This document shows positions 36,065 through 48,000 of a stretch of 64,000 nt of DNA, in pieces (the first letter of the stretch is position 1; every line of letters starts with the position of its first letter). Under the pieces are notes generated by a model. That model was not told where the DNA came from. It saw only the letters and a list, made by a program, of their open reading frames with translations, and made no database searches. This DNA comes from Zygaena filipendulae (taxonomy: Eukaryota > Arthropoda > Insecta > Lepidoptera > Zygaenidae), in NCBI GenBank assembly GCA_907165275.2, contig OU015650.1, positions 4,866,001 through 4,930,000 of the forward strand, given 5' to 3'. The position numbers and the translations under genes are program-made.

Positions 36065-36118
36065 ATTATTATTCGAAATTGAAACAGACATGACGTCTGT
36101 TTCGATTTCGAATAATAT
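36065..36118. repeat. Perfect-looking hairpin
   Basis: An ATTATTCGAAAT arm followed by GAAACAGACA is mirrored by TGTCTGTTTC and ATTTCGAATAAT-type sequence around a tiny TGACG centre. It lies in AT-rich intron-like DNA and explains the minus-strand frame over this region, which is not a gene. Confidence 0.55.
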
Positions 36119-36324
36119 TTTATTGTAACTAAGGATACATACTCGCAATTGGACAAAATATTTCTTCGTTATGTTATTCATAATATTTTGCTAGCAGTTT
36201 AAATATAAGAAGTGCTAAAATTTATTGAATATTTCACTAAATCACGAGTGCTGAACGGATTTCTATATAATTGGACGAAAAGACTCTCTTGATACCTACT
36301 CTCCCGCACCTAGCTAATGCTGAG

Positions 36325-36460
36325 TTGGTGACCCTTTCGGCAGAGCATGCAAGAGATATTATCTATGTTTCTTAAGATTAGGCCCTGTTGATGTTTGTTT
36401 CTTTTTCTTGTGTGTTGTGCAAATAAATTGTGAAATAAATGTATTTTCTTCTTCTTTCTT
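36325..36460 (+). mobile_element. Retrotransposon 3' tail, second copy
   Basis: It shares 'ccctttcggcagagcatgca', 'tgatgtttgtttctttttct'-type sequence, 'ttgtgtgttgtgcaaataaa' and a (TTCTTCT) tail with 16260-16385. Confidence 0.45.
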
Positions 36461-36685
36461 CTTCTCTTCATATCTCTTGGGTTAATTTTAATTGTGGAGT
36501 TCCCGAGAAATTCCATATCCACGTGGGCAAAGCTAGATGGAACAGTAATTAAATAATAATTTGAATAAATTATTTGACTTTGACTTTTGACTTTGAATAC
36601 CATCATTAGTTTAAAAAAAATTTAGAAACTTTTATCTACGCTTCTATAGTTTACCCAGCATCATTAGATTTGGGTATTCTCCAAG

Positions 36686-36975
36686 GTATGAAAATCAAAA
36701 TTCTAATTAGTCCGTCAGTTAGAAAATAAAAAAATAATGGACACGTATTTTTTGCTTTTTCAATTTAATGAAAATGAACATAGATAAAGCGCATTAAAGT
36801 TTAGGGTGGGGGACTCGTGACGTCAATATTCATTATAAGCGCCATACAAACCGCATTGAGTTGTGACGTCACGCGAAATTTCAACTCAATGTATCTCTGT
36901 TATTTTTTGATTACGTAAAAAAAGAAAAAATACGTGTCCAATATTTTTTACTAAAAAAAAATTTTTTGTCAAGTA
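36686..36975. mobile_element. TGACGTCAC-family MITE, copy 3
   Basis: Contains 'ctaattagtccgtcag', 'gataaagcgcattaaagttt', two GTGACGTCA palindromes about 60 bp apart and 'ttattttttgattacgt'. It lies just upstream of the coding start of DUF4773 protein 2, in its probable 5' UTR intron. Confidence 0.65.
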
Positions 36976-37133
36976 GCCAATTGTATCGTTTTATAAATAG
37001 ATCGACAAGTCTGCAAACAAGCACCGGTCGCCAAATACTCAAATAAATATAATTCCTTTAAAGTACAGACCTTTAGCAATTAAAACTATTAATACGAAAC
37101 ATTTTCTTTTACAGCCAGGGATTTGCTATCATC

Positions 37134-39825
37134 ATGAAGCTGTCCCTGATTTTCGAGCTTCTATTGATTTTCGTCCTTTTGGCGTTTGCCGCCTCAAAGA
37201 GTGTCAGTAAGTATCTGTAATATGAAAACTACAATTACTCCATTTGCAACTCATAAAATTCTTATCCAAAAAACAATCAATCCATATAAAATGATAAAAT
37301 GTGAAAGCGAAAGCCGCAGTCGTTGGCCGCAGCTAATAAACTTCTTAATATTTTTTTGAATGACATAGTAGCTAGTCGTTCAAATTTTTTCTTAATGAAC
37401 AATATAATTTCTATAATGGATAGCATGACTGAACGCAATACGAGTATCATACAATATTCAACAACGATTAAATTAATCCAAGAATTGTACATTACTTTAA
37501 AGTAATACAACGGATAAGTCAGGTATTATGTTAAAACCGGTTATTCAATAAATGACATGCTTTAATTACTTTTTTTTAGAAAGACAACAGCACACGAAAA
37601 AAGGTATCAATAAAAGAAACGATGCTGGTACAGAAGACGCTAATATAAACAAATTTTGCAAGTGTGCGGAGGGATTTTGTAATTGCTGCCGATATTTTCA
37701 AGTGCCCATTGTTAATCTGCAAGGTCCAGGTAAATATTATGATATTATTAAAGTTAAAGGTTAAGAAGTAGACTGATGTTAATGTAGATACAATCAAGTT
37801 TTCGACAAAAATAAAAAAAAAAACATTCGGAATTCATATTAATTTCTTTAACTCAGCTGTGGTGATAGTACCTACTATTAGTGTTGTAGTACCTATTGTA
37901 ATGAAGTTTATAATCATCATATTATTGACGTTACTTACACTATCTGTTTTCAGGGTGCGCTTCTTTGAGGTACTTGAATGGAGACAAAATGTCAGTCTCT
38001 CTTAGCTTTGGAAAGAAGGTCATCACAAACCGAACTCTATCTGGTGAGTTTCAATATCTCTATTTTTTCAATGAGTAATTATTATATTATTTTTTCATAT
38101 ACATATTTAATCTTTAGATAGTAAGAAATTATTAAAAATTAAAATTAAGTTAGTAAAAATTAAATTTTTCATATTTTTTAAACAGGTCGTAAACCAAGTC
38201 CAGTTTGTATGCCACTGCCTGGTGGGATATCAAAGTTTTGCGGACGCGTATACAACATAGCGAGAACTGGTGAAGATTTTCGAGCATGTCTTGGATTGGA
38301 ACTACAAGCGAAGAGTACAGTAGAGGCAGCGTTGAGAGTACAATGCTTCAGATTCGGGCCCAGAGGGGTCACTTCAGAGCCAGCCGATCCACTACCACTT
38401 GTGCCTCAAGATGAGAAAGTTGATGAGGACGATGATGATGACGATGATGAAGACGATTTCGGTCTCGGTGATGTAGCGGACGACGACGATGATGATGACG
38501 ACGATGATGACGATGACGGTCAGTGCGATTTATTGAATTTAATAATTGATAAAAAACAATACCTACGTAAAATAACGATAGTATTTTTGCGATAACTTTG
38601 ATATTTTATTATCATTTTGTTTACAGGTGAAACTGATGCTGTTAATGATGTAGAAAGTGCGGACTACACAGGATTCAGTCTTCTAGGCGAAGACTTATTA
38701 GGTGACTTTTTCGGCACATCAGGAAATAAAAAACCAAGTAAAAATAGAAAAAAGCAAGCGCCTATTGCAACTACTTCCACAACTACAACTAGACGTCCGA
38801 GACCAACTCGAAGACCGACCATAGTTCCTGCTAGAACCACAACACCAAGGACTTCCGCCACCAGAACAACTACAGTCCGAGTCCGTCCTGTAAGATCGCG
38901 GCCAACTCGTCGACCTGGCAGTCGGCGACCCATTAGACCCCGACCGAATCGGAAACCCACTACAGTTTCTTCTGCTGAAGTTTCAACAGCATCGCTTACA
39001 ACAATCACAACTACAACTATAACTCCAGCTCGTGAAACGACTGAAAATACAATTCATACCACTGAGCGCCAACTTGTTACTGATAAGTCATTAGAACCCG
39101 TTTCAATCGTTACGCAAAGCCCATCATCGACGACATCTCTAACGACACCTAAAAGCGTCACTAATTTTATGGATAGTGGATTAGAAATGTCTCTTGCAGA
39201 TATAACTGGTCAGCTATCAATAATGCCCGTGACAGAAATTGTACACAACGTGGGGCAATTCATACCAGCAAGCACCATAAATGACAATGAAATTAGTTAT
39301 GAAAAAATCAAAACAATCGCGCCTAAAGCGCCTACAACAATTGCTACGTCCAGTTCATCGGAAGCGGGTTTAAGTGATGATATGGTTCAAATAGTACAGA
39401 GTCTAGACTCGCAATCTGAGGAAAGCGTAACAGAACAGGAACCAATTTCTAATGATGAGAGTAGGTCTTATTTGTTTAATTATGATACTATACCAGCAGT
39501 TATAAGCAACAATTATGAAGGTCTTAGTTTGTCTAAAAAGAAACATAAAAATAACGGTTTCAATTTAGATGATTTGGATTTTATTGGTTTAACTGAAATT
39601 GGAGAGACTGTCGGAGATGAATTGGGCGTATTCCACAAAAAAAATAGGAGGCAAAACAGGGATAAAAAAGTAAATAAAGTTAAAAAAGGTAATAATGACT
39701 ATGAAGATTTACTCGGCTTAGATGTATTAGGGGAAACTTTAGGACTTGGAACTAAAAATAATAAAAATAAGAAAGACAGAAGAAGAGAAAACAAAATGAT
39801 GCGAGGAGACTGGGCTCAAGTATGA
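37134..39825 (+). CDS. Secreted cysteine-rich DUF4773-type protein 2 (long modular tail)
   Basis: Exons: 37134-37206, 37580-37729, 37954-38043, 38186-38518 and 38627-39825 (614 aa, closes in frame). Signal peptide at residues 1-20. The C-x-C-x4-C-x-C-C motif is at residues 51-61; five downstream cysteines fall at family positions. From about residue 170 the protein is low-complexity: an Asp-rich region (residues 175-215), a Thr/Arg/Pro-rich region (about 262-320) and Ser/Thr-rich spacer. Three acidic modules with an L-G-E-x-L/V-G core lie at residues 225-245, 526-551 and 573-591, each followed by a Lys/Arg cluster (K-K-P-S-K-N-R-K-K; K-K-N-R-R; K-K-D-R-R-R). These clusters could be furin-type cleavage sites (inference). 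The tail exon alone is 1.2 kb. Poly(A) signal AATAAA at 39966. Function unknown; extracellular. Confidence 0.88.
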
Positions 39826-41014
39826 CGTTAACAGTCAAGTTAGCTATAAGTAAGATATTAAAGTTTAATATTTATTTATTTGTAGAAATATTTTTGTAAA
39901 TAGTAAAAATTTTATAAGTTTAGATTTGTAGCTATGTACAGTACATGTATATCTATTTCAATTCAAATAAAACTATGAAGAAGAATTTTTATCGTTGTTG
40001 TTTTTTAAAATCCAAATTGTTAGATTCGTTATGACGTACTGATTCATACGCTTTAATGGTACAAATAACAAGCCTTTTCATGTCTCTTATGTCATAATGA
40101 AGCACAAGACTTTAAGGTAGAATACCTAAATACCACCATGGTCGGTCTATGATATGAACTGAAAAGCCGTTAAAATGAATGATCTCATTACCAATTCGCT
40201 GAATTTTCTTGTCCTTGTTGGATTAGCTTAGCACATTTGCGTGAAATTTTAGGACGTCCAGGTCCATGTCTGAGGACACTCAGGGTAAATATGATCTGTT
40301 AAATGGTAAAGGACAACTTGACAGGAATTTTCTCTTTTAAAACACAGAACGGTCACTAATGAAAGATTTTATAGTGAACAAACTATAATTTGATTGTAAT
40401 AAAATTTTAGGTTTTGAGTTTTTCAAAATTAAAACATTGCATTATCCTTAAATATTATAAAATATGCAAATGTGAGTTTTATTAGTTAATTTGTAACGCT
40501 TTTACGGTTTAACCAGAATCATCACGAAATTTTCAGAAAAGGTACTTTTTATCCCGGAACTCCCGCGGGAATTTAAAAAATAAAGTGGGGAACAGTTAGT
40601 GTTTATATAAAAGTTTTTTCAGGTGGATATTACCGCAAAATAATTTATTATCTATGTACTTAATAACGGATCAAAAAATATTTTTTAGGAATAGATACAA
40701 AATATAAATAATAATTATGTATATCACTTAGTTATTTAAACTCGACTCAAAAAATCCAAAGATTGCAAGGAGTCAAAATTGACAAAGCAAGCAAGTTACC
40801 AGCTTTCTCTTGAAATGCCATTAAAATTTAAAACTTGTTTCTGTTCTTTCACCGAACTTTTTAATATTGTATAGTTATATTGAAGCTTCGTTAGAGGACA
40901 GCAGTTAAATAGATGGAGCTACTTTGGAGCACCAACAATTGGAGCTGAAACCTCGTACATTACTGTCCTAACAGTTTAATCCATACCGCAACAGAACTAA
41001 TTTTACAACGTAAA
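39826..41014. other. Gap between DUF4773 genes 2 and 3
   Basis: 3' UTR and AATAAA at 39966. A worn forward Helitron-like copy spans about 40470-40600 ('cccggaactcccgcggga', 'ggggaacagttag'). Otherwise AT-rich DNA without coding signal; the promoter of gene 3 must lie at its right end. Confidence 0.5.
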
Positions 41015-42331
41015 ATGTTAAATTTTAAATTATATTTAACAGTGTCATGGTATTGTTTCATTATTAGTACTTTGGTTAACAGTGGTGGGTTGTCAAGATT
41101 TTTGATTTTCAATAATATGCAATTAGTTATAAAGATCAGAGTCTGATAATATGGATTTTTGTGATTGATTTCAGGTGATATAAAAAAAAACCAAACAAAT
41201 GATGTTATATATTTCAAAGTACCTCAAGTCATTTATAAGCAAGCATTCGATCCAACGCCTATTTTAAAATCCTCAGCAACTATTGTCTTGCCGATACATG
41301 TATCACAGGAAGACGAAAATATAGTGAATGATGATGAATTGGAAAATGACGAAATAGTAGAAAATGTTGAAGTTACTACATTGGCCACGAATGATGTACA
41401 AGTCATAGAAGATGTGGCAACAGCAGTTAGTAGTACAACAGTAGCAGATGTAACCCAAAGGCCTACAACACAAACTCCAGCTGTGAGCACCACAGCAACG
41501 CCTGGTGAAGAGGTGCCAGGCGAAGTATTTAGATTTCCTTGTACATGTAAAAATAATGAATGTAGTTGTTGTACTGGAACAATTTTAGAAAGAATCAGAA
41601 TGAAAGCATGTGGAAAAGTGGCATTTAATCCCGAAGATTTTGTCTTCGATGTCAGAATGACTATTAATAATAATACTGTCCTAAGACGTAGAGTTTCAGG
41701 TTAGTACGAGTGTAAATATTTTGCTTTTGTATTTGGTACTTATACGTATATATCTATTTCTATAGAATTTTACTTGTAAATGAAACATAAATATTTATTG
41801 ATTCATTTTAGCAAGTGATCCACCACCGATATGTTTTAATCCAAGAAGAGCACCCTTTGTCCAAGTTTGTTTGGAAATATCAAATATTCGTATACGAAAT
41901 CGGAATATCTATGCCTGTTTAGATATAAACGCGGATATCGCAGATTTTCCAATTTATTCCGCTTCATTTAAATGCTTTGGGTAAGAAAATTCAAATGTTT
42001 TGCATTCTAAAGTTTTGCTCTTAGATTTATAAAAACTCGACAGCATAAATTTCATTTAAGGTTGGGATCAGTAGGAGTCAGAACAGGGCTGAAACCAAAA
42101 CCAGTTTCATCTGGACCAAAGCCAATAAGTCTATTTGGAAATACACAAGAAGAAAGTGGAGGCTTTCTCCAAAATGCAGCAGGAACTATATTTGGTAGAC
42201 CTGCTGAAGGACTTTTTGGACAAGGAGGATTTGGAGATGGATTGTTTGGTGGAGGTGGTTCGGATATTGGTGGTCCCTTAGACGCAATAGGAGACGCAGT
42301 CGGCGATTTCTTTGAAGGAAGAAATAACTAA
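41015..42331 (+). CDS. Secreted cysteine-rich DUF4773-type protein 3 (Gly-rich tail)
   Basis: Exons: 41015-41084, 41175-41699, 41812-41980 and 42061-42331 (344 aa, closes in frame). The 70-nt first exon encodes a hydrophobic signal peptide (MLNFKLYLTVSWYCF...) and ends in phase 1 like its paralogues; the first intron is only 90 bp. An acidic, Thr-rich stretch (residues 65-140) precedes the C-x-C-x4-C-x-C-C motif at 146-156. The five downstream cysteines follow (K-A-C-G, P-I-C-F, V-C-L, Y-A-C-L, K-C-F). Exon 2 joins what are two exons in proteins 1, 2 and 5, so one intron is missing. The tail is Gly/Phe-rich (G-L-F-G-Q-G-G-F-G-D) and ends I-G-D-A-V-G-D-F-F-E-G, like a module of protein 2. AATAAA at 42338, only 7 nt after the stop. 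Confidence 0.87.
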
Positions 42332-42673
42332 ATTTTTAATAAAATAAATATTTATTTTGCTGTAGGTATAGCGATTATTAAATTAAATTTCAATGAATTT
42401 AAACGCAAAGAGCAAAAGTTTGGGTGTTTTATTTCAGTGTCTTTTATTAAATTCTTTATTCTAAATTAGGTATTATGATTATTATAATATAATAAATTGC
42501 AAAAACTGAAGGTGAAAGTATCGTGCCTATAATTGAAAGTAATAAACAGATTGAATGACTCAGTTGAACCGGTTCAATCGCTCCGTGTGGGCAAATAGAA
42601 TGCTCAGAAACTTTTGTTTTGTTTAAACTATTGACGCAAACGCAGCTTCTCGTTAAACTTAGTGTAATTAATT

Positions 42674-44607
42674 ATGAAGGTATTCTTAACACTTATCACG
42701 CTGGCTCCAACTTTTTTATACGTAACTGGATATAAAGGAGAACCAATGGAAAACACTAGTAAATATTTTTTAAATAATCAAATAATTTCTGTGCATTTTC
42801 ATTAATCGTGCTTTTGTTGATTTATGAAGTACCTACTTGAGTTATTGGGCTTAAATACGCATATAATATGTGATTTACAGAAAATATAACGGATACTGGA
42901 TTTTTTTTTGGAGATTTGCAAGAAGTACCTGATAGTTCTTTAATGCTATTAGATGGTTTAAATTCGAATGATTCGGCAATGGAAGAATATGCGAGAAAAA
43001 TAAAACGAAAGTTACCCAAGCAGAATTCAACTTCAACAACTACACCCGCCTCGACCTCTTCAAGACGTTGTCAATGTGCTGCTGGAATTTGCAAATGTTG
43101 CACCGGTTTTTTTTTGGACCTGTTTAATCAGAAAGCGTGCTTAAAAGTCACGTATCATCCAGGTGATTTTGCTTTCGACGTAGCAATGTCTATGAATGAC
43201 AGGATACTTTACGAAAATTCTCTTACAGGTAACATACAAATCATATTAATTGTTTAGTACCTAGTGCAATGTTTTAACATAATGTGGTTTTCTTTATTAG
43301 TTTTGTTTACACGCAGGAAAAAATCCCAAGCCGATTTGCATAAGTCCACCAAGGCTATCAAATATAAAAGTGTGTGCTAAGATCTATAATGTATTTTTTC
43401 CTGGACGGAACTTTCACTTTTGCTTGTCAATGATCGGCAAGTGGGGCTCTAATGAGTTGTTTAATCTGTCATTTGACTGTTTGAGGTATTTATATTTGTT
43501 TATTACAATAAACTTACGAAGGTACATATGATTCGCATCATATTAGATTTTCAAATAAATACTTAGATGTTCTTCAATTCTATATATACAGTTTATCTAT
43601 TGAGATATATCTATAGCTAAGGGTATTTAAGGTATTTTAATTTAAGCGAAACGGGAAAATAAACAACATGAAACCTATTTACTTTCCTATTTCTTTTTTG
43701 TTTCAATGTGTTATTTAGGATTCAAGTTCACCTACCTAGGTGCTTTCAGCAATTTTAATATAATTATAGATCAAGATCCTTTGTGTATCCATCAAAATAA
43801 AAAAATATTAGTAATCTTCGAAACATTGTCCGCATCTATACCTATACATTTATAATAAAATTGTAACAGGTCGATGTCTGTACATGGAAGATAAATAAGA
43901 AAAAATAAATTTAGGCGACTCTATGAGTGATACCTACCTATAGAAGCCAAAAACCGCTTTTAGAATTTTTGTCTGTCTGTCTGTATGTTTGTATTCGTGC
44001 TCCAAATTAAATGCGTTTTTTTTGTTGTATTGCTAAGGGTCTAACTTAGATACTCATGTTTCGATTTTTTCGAAATTCCATCTGGATCTTGAAATATAAA
44101 AAAAAAATGCTGGTCATCCCACTAATATTATAAATGTGAAAGTGTGGATGTTTGTTACTCAATCACGCAAAAACGGCTGACCGGATTTGGATGAAATTTG
44201 GCATGCACGTTGTCAGGGGTACAGAGAAGGATATAAGGTACTTTTTATCCTGGAATTCCCGCGGGAACTCCGAAATTACCGCGGGTGAAACCGCGGGGCA
44301 CAGCTAGTTGATAATAAAATATGTGAAAGTAGTTATTAGTCTCAATCCCAATTTTTATTAGTGGCGATGTATGATATAAATAGCTGTCAATGCGTTCCGC
44401 GGTTAAAATAAAATAAAATTGTAAAATAGTTGTGTTTTTTATAGAATGGGTGCAAATGGCATAGTAATGTTAAAACCAGAAGATGAAGGTGGGCTAACAG
44501 TAACTGATCCTCAAGGCGGGGTTGATGCTGTCATCGATGCTGGAGATGGCATAGAAGAATACGATGAAAACGTTGTCCGATCATTATTGGAAATATTCGA
44601 ACGTTAA
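42674..44607 (+). CDS. Secreted cysteine-rich DUF4773-type protein 4
   Basis: Exons: 42674-42758, 42881-43228, 43317-43485 and 44445-44607 (254 aa, closes in frame). Signal peptide at residues 1-19 (MKVFLTLITLAPTF...). The C-x-C-x4-C-x-C-C motif is at residues 92-102, preceded by a basic stretch (R-K-I-K-R-K) and a Ser/Thr run. Downstream cysteines sit in K-A-C-L, P-I-C-I, V-C-A-K, H-F-C-L and F-D-C-L. Exon 3 is 169 nt, the same as in protein 3, and both lack the intron after the CxC block, so 3 and 4 are the closest pair. The tail is short and acidic (D-A-G-D-G-I-E-E-Y-D-E). Intron 3 (959 bp) carries an intact Helitron-like element. Only about 340 bp separates it from gene 3. Poly(A) at about 44660. 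Confidence 0.87.
44117..44307 (+). mobile_element. Helitron-like element in intron 3 of DUF4773 protein 4
   Basis: Starts TCCCACTAATATTATAAATG after host A and ends gcacagCTAG before host T, with the ccgcgggtgaaaccgcgg hairpin intact. It holds the 'caaaaacggctgaccggatt' and 'gtcaggggtacagagaagg' blocks. At 191 bp with clean ends it is one of the best preserved copies. Confidence 0.75.
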
Positions 44608-45074
44608 GAGATAAATATTTTTATGACGGTGTCAATGTTACTTAATCTATTATGTTCTAAATAAATTGTTCTCGGATTTATAAATAAAGATTTACTTTAG
44701 CTTCTGTTTGGAAAAGTTAGGATACCCAACCCAATTATCTACCTATAGCACGTAGTTGCCCACGAAAACAACCGTTAAGTTGTTCATGTGAGAGTAGTCG
44801 GTACTGTAGATAGACCGGGTGCATAAATCCAGCGTGAAATTAAAAATGGCTGTTAAACAACGGTGGTGGTACCCGTATCGTTGCGCAGGAGTTTCTCTCT
44901 AGAAAGAAAGTCCCTCGAGCTAGTAACGCATTACATATTGCATACAAATAGTGTAAATCGAATCTTTACTGTTGTTGTTATACTCGTAAAGCAGTTGTTG
45001 GCGTGCTGTCATTTGAATAGGATCTCTAGAAGCAAGCCATTGACCAACCGGTTTTTAAATAAAAACAAAGCGAA
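44608..45074. other. Gap between DUF4773 genes 4 and 5
   Basis: 3' UTR with AATAAA at about 44660, then about 350 bp that must hold the promoter and 5' UTR of gene 5. The open frame at 44863-45078 is not supported by splice signals or composition. Confidence 0.45.
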
Positions 45075-48000
45075 ATGAAAAGGGAACTTTTGTATGTGAT
45101 TATGTTTGTGGCGGCGTGTTTACTAACTCTCTGCAATGGTAAGATGTTTTTGGTTTATTGGTTTATAAATACGATACATATTTTTTTTTATTAGGTACCT
45201 GCTAAATAGAAGATAATATAAGCTTACAAATATATATACATATATCTGTATTATTTATCTATGTTGCCATTTCCAAAATCTATGAGTTTATCAACGATTC
45301 ATTTGTAAATGGGAAGTTGAATTTAGATAATTTAATTTCAGGGAAACAAGCCAGAAATGTGTTTGAAAGTGTACCACCGGATACTGTTATGGATGTCTCA
45401 GATTTCTCTGTTTACTACGATGTGCACACAAACGAGGTAAACAATTTTTTATCAGAGTATTTTTGTAAAACCGCCGACACAGCTAGTACCTACCTATTTA
45501 ATAATTTAACATAACAGTTGGAGTTCAACTTTCTTGCTGTCCAAAACAAACATTTTTATAAGTGCTTATTGACTTATATTTCAATAGGTATTAGGTATGT
45601 AAAATATTCTTAAGTTTGGATTGCCATTGCGCTGTACATCAGTAAATTAGTCAGCCTCTTTTTGATCCATAATTGGGTCAAAATACAACAATTGTTTTAA
45701 AACTAGTGCAATTATTATTTTTTACTTATTCCGATCAAATTATCTGATTTAATATGGACGCAGATAAGCAATAACATGTTAACCCACAAAATTAAGTTAT
45801 TGATACAGAAAGATTTATTGAGAGTTACAGAACGTTTTTTAATTATGTGTTTACTTCATTACATTGTATAAATATGTAACAATATGTTGAACAAAAAAAA
45901 ATGTTGACACAGAATGGCGCTATAGTTTTAAAACACGATTTACTCAAAGTTTCTCCAGTGTGGGTTAACACACTATTGCTTATCTATGTCCACATAGTAA
46001 AATGCGTAAAATGAAATTTACCTTAAGATATTTATAAATTCTTAAACAGACTATTAAGAAGATGATGCCACGGCCGTGGTATAAGCCCGGCTGGCTGCTG
46101 CGGTTGCCCTTCACGGGTGGTTCATGTGACTGCAACGGCTTGCAGTGCAACTGCTGCACCGGGATAAGGATTAAGCCTTTAAGTTTTGATAGACGCAGTG
46201 AGTTCTAGTTCCGTTTCCAGATAATCTGAAACCAATTAATTTATATTGTTAGTAACTATTATTATTATGTTCATTCATTCCCGGAAAGTAAATAAAGAAA
46301 GCAAATTGTTTTATAGTTTCTTTAGTAAAATTAAATTTTAAGTAACATAAGACGCATTTCTTTTAACTTATTTATGGTAGGTATTGAATATTGATAAATT
46401 TTTTTTACGATTATTGACTAGAGATGCATTTTTTTATATCAAAGGATCTTATAGTAAGCTACTTATATTTTTAATCTCACTTTCACTTTTTTTTATCTTT
46501 CTAGTTAACTAGGTACCTATATTATATTATGAGTTTTATGTTACGTATAAACTTGTATATGCGATTTTCTTTTTTGCAGCATGCGTTACTTTGACATACG
46601 AGCCGGCAATGTCGACACTTAATATGGAAGTTAAAATGAACAATGACAGCGTGTATAAAAGCGAGTTTTCAGGTAGGTAACTTAAGTTATTAATCACCAA
46701 TGCGCTCCAGTCTCCACTACACCGATGGCGACTTTAACAAGCCTACGTAAGCTACGCATGAGTATGACTTTTTGCTTTACTTTCAGCTCGGAATCCTCCA
46801 CCATTTTGCGTGCCCATTCCTATCCCATACTTGCCGCCAGGACTAGTCGACATGTGTGTAAGGCTCTTTGACATATCAATTGTGGATCAACGGCTTCACG
46901 TGTGCATGGATATCGATTCTAGAATTGATATGGCCCCTGTTTTGGTGAGATATTTGTATTAAGTTTTTTTTCCATTTTTTATTTTGATCTTCGCTAGCTA
47001 ACCATCAACACTTAAAAGACGTAAGTACCTACGTAGGCAAGAATTTAATAGTAGGCCTGGTATCATTGAGTAAAGTACTCGTAGTACCTACCTATTTTTG
47101 ATCCTACATGTTTTAAGCAACAATTCACTAACAAACTCTACACCTAAGCCACATATTCTGGCTAAGGTGTAGAGTTTGAGAAGTTAGGCCTTGTAGAGAG
47201 GGTGTGTAGAGTTACAAGCTTGGCTCTACATGAGATCTGACATCTTTTTGACAGTGCCTGTCATATTATGGTCTCGTGTTGGTATCACTTTATATGAAAT
47301 GTTTTTGGTGGGATTTCATTTCTTGTAAGTCAAAATTGCGGAATTCTCTCATACAAACTTCCATCCCCTAGTTTAAGGGGTTGGGGGATAAAAGTTATAA
47401 GTTTTATAATTTTTTTGTTGTTTGTGTACTAATACTAGCCTACATACCAAATTTCAGCTTTCTAGGAGATCAGGAAATACCCTAAGAATTTTGATGATCA
47501 TCAGTGAGTCAGTGACGAAATAAGGGTTTTTTAGATATCAATAAAATCTAAAGTATAAGAGCTATGCAACTAAAACTTCATAATATGTTTACTAAGTGCG
47601 CTATTGACAACATATCCCGAGAATTCGTTTATCTGGTATAGTCCAAACCCAAGTTATAAGGGTTAAAAAAAACGACGAAGCACTTCGAGAAAAGATAGGT
47701 AGTGCCTCCGCTTCGCTTGGCTCGTCTTGGCGGGGGCACTACCGCGCTCCCAGAATCATGTTTAGACAGCTTCAACTTTTGAAGAATGTTTATTTTGATT
47801 GATTGCTAGATACTATTGTAGTAGAGTCAATAGAATGTCATAGAGTGGAGTCAAAACGTGCATATTGTACCTAATAGCAAAACCGCCATGTTTTTTATTG
47901 CAACCGAAAAATGAAATTGCAAACAAAAGTTACCTACATCATAATAGCCCCTTAGTGGATATGCAGGTAATCCTGGATAGCGCAAACTTTAAAACTACGG

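Noticed and set aside
38413..38518. GAY-triplet repeat as a microsatellite outside a gene
   Set aside because: It is in frame inside exon 4 and encodes the Asp-rich stretch; the frame continues correctly on both sides.
38664..39008. 114-codon minus-strand frame
   Set aside because: Antisense of the Thr/Arg-rich tail exon of DUF4773 protein 2; the sense frame has signal peptide, splice sites and conserved cysteines.
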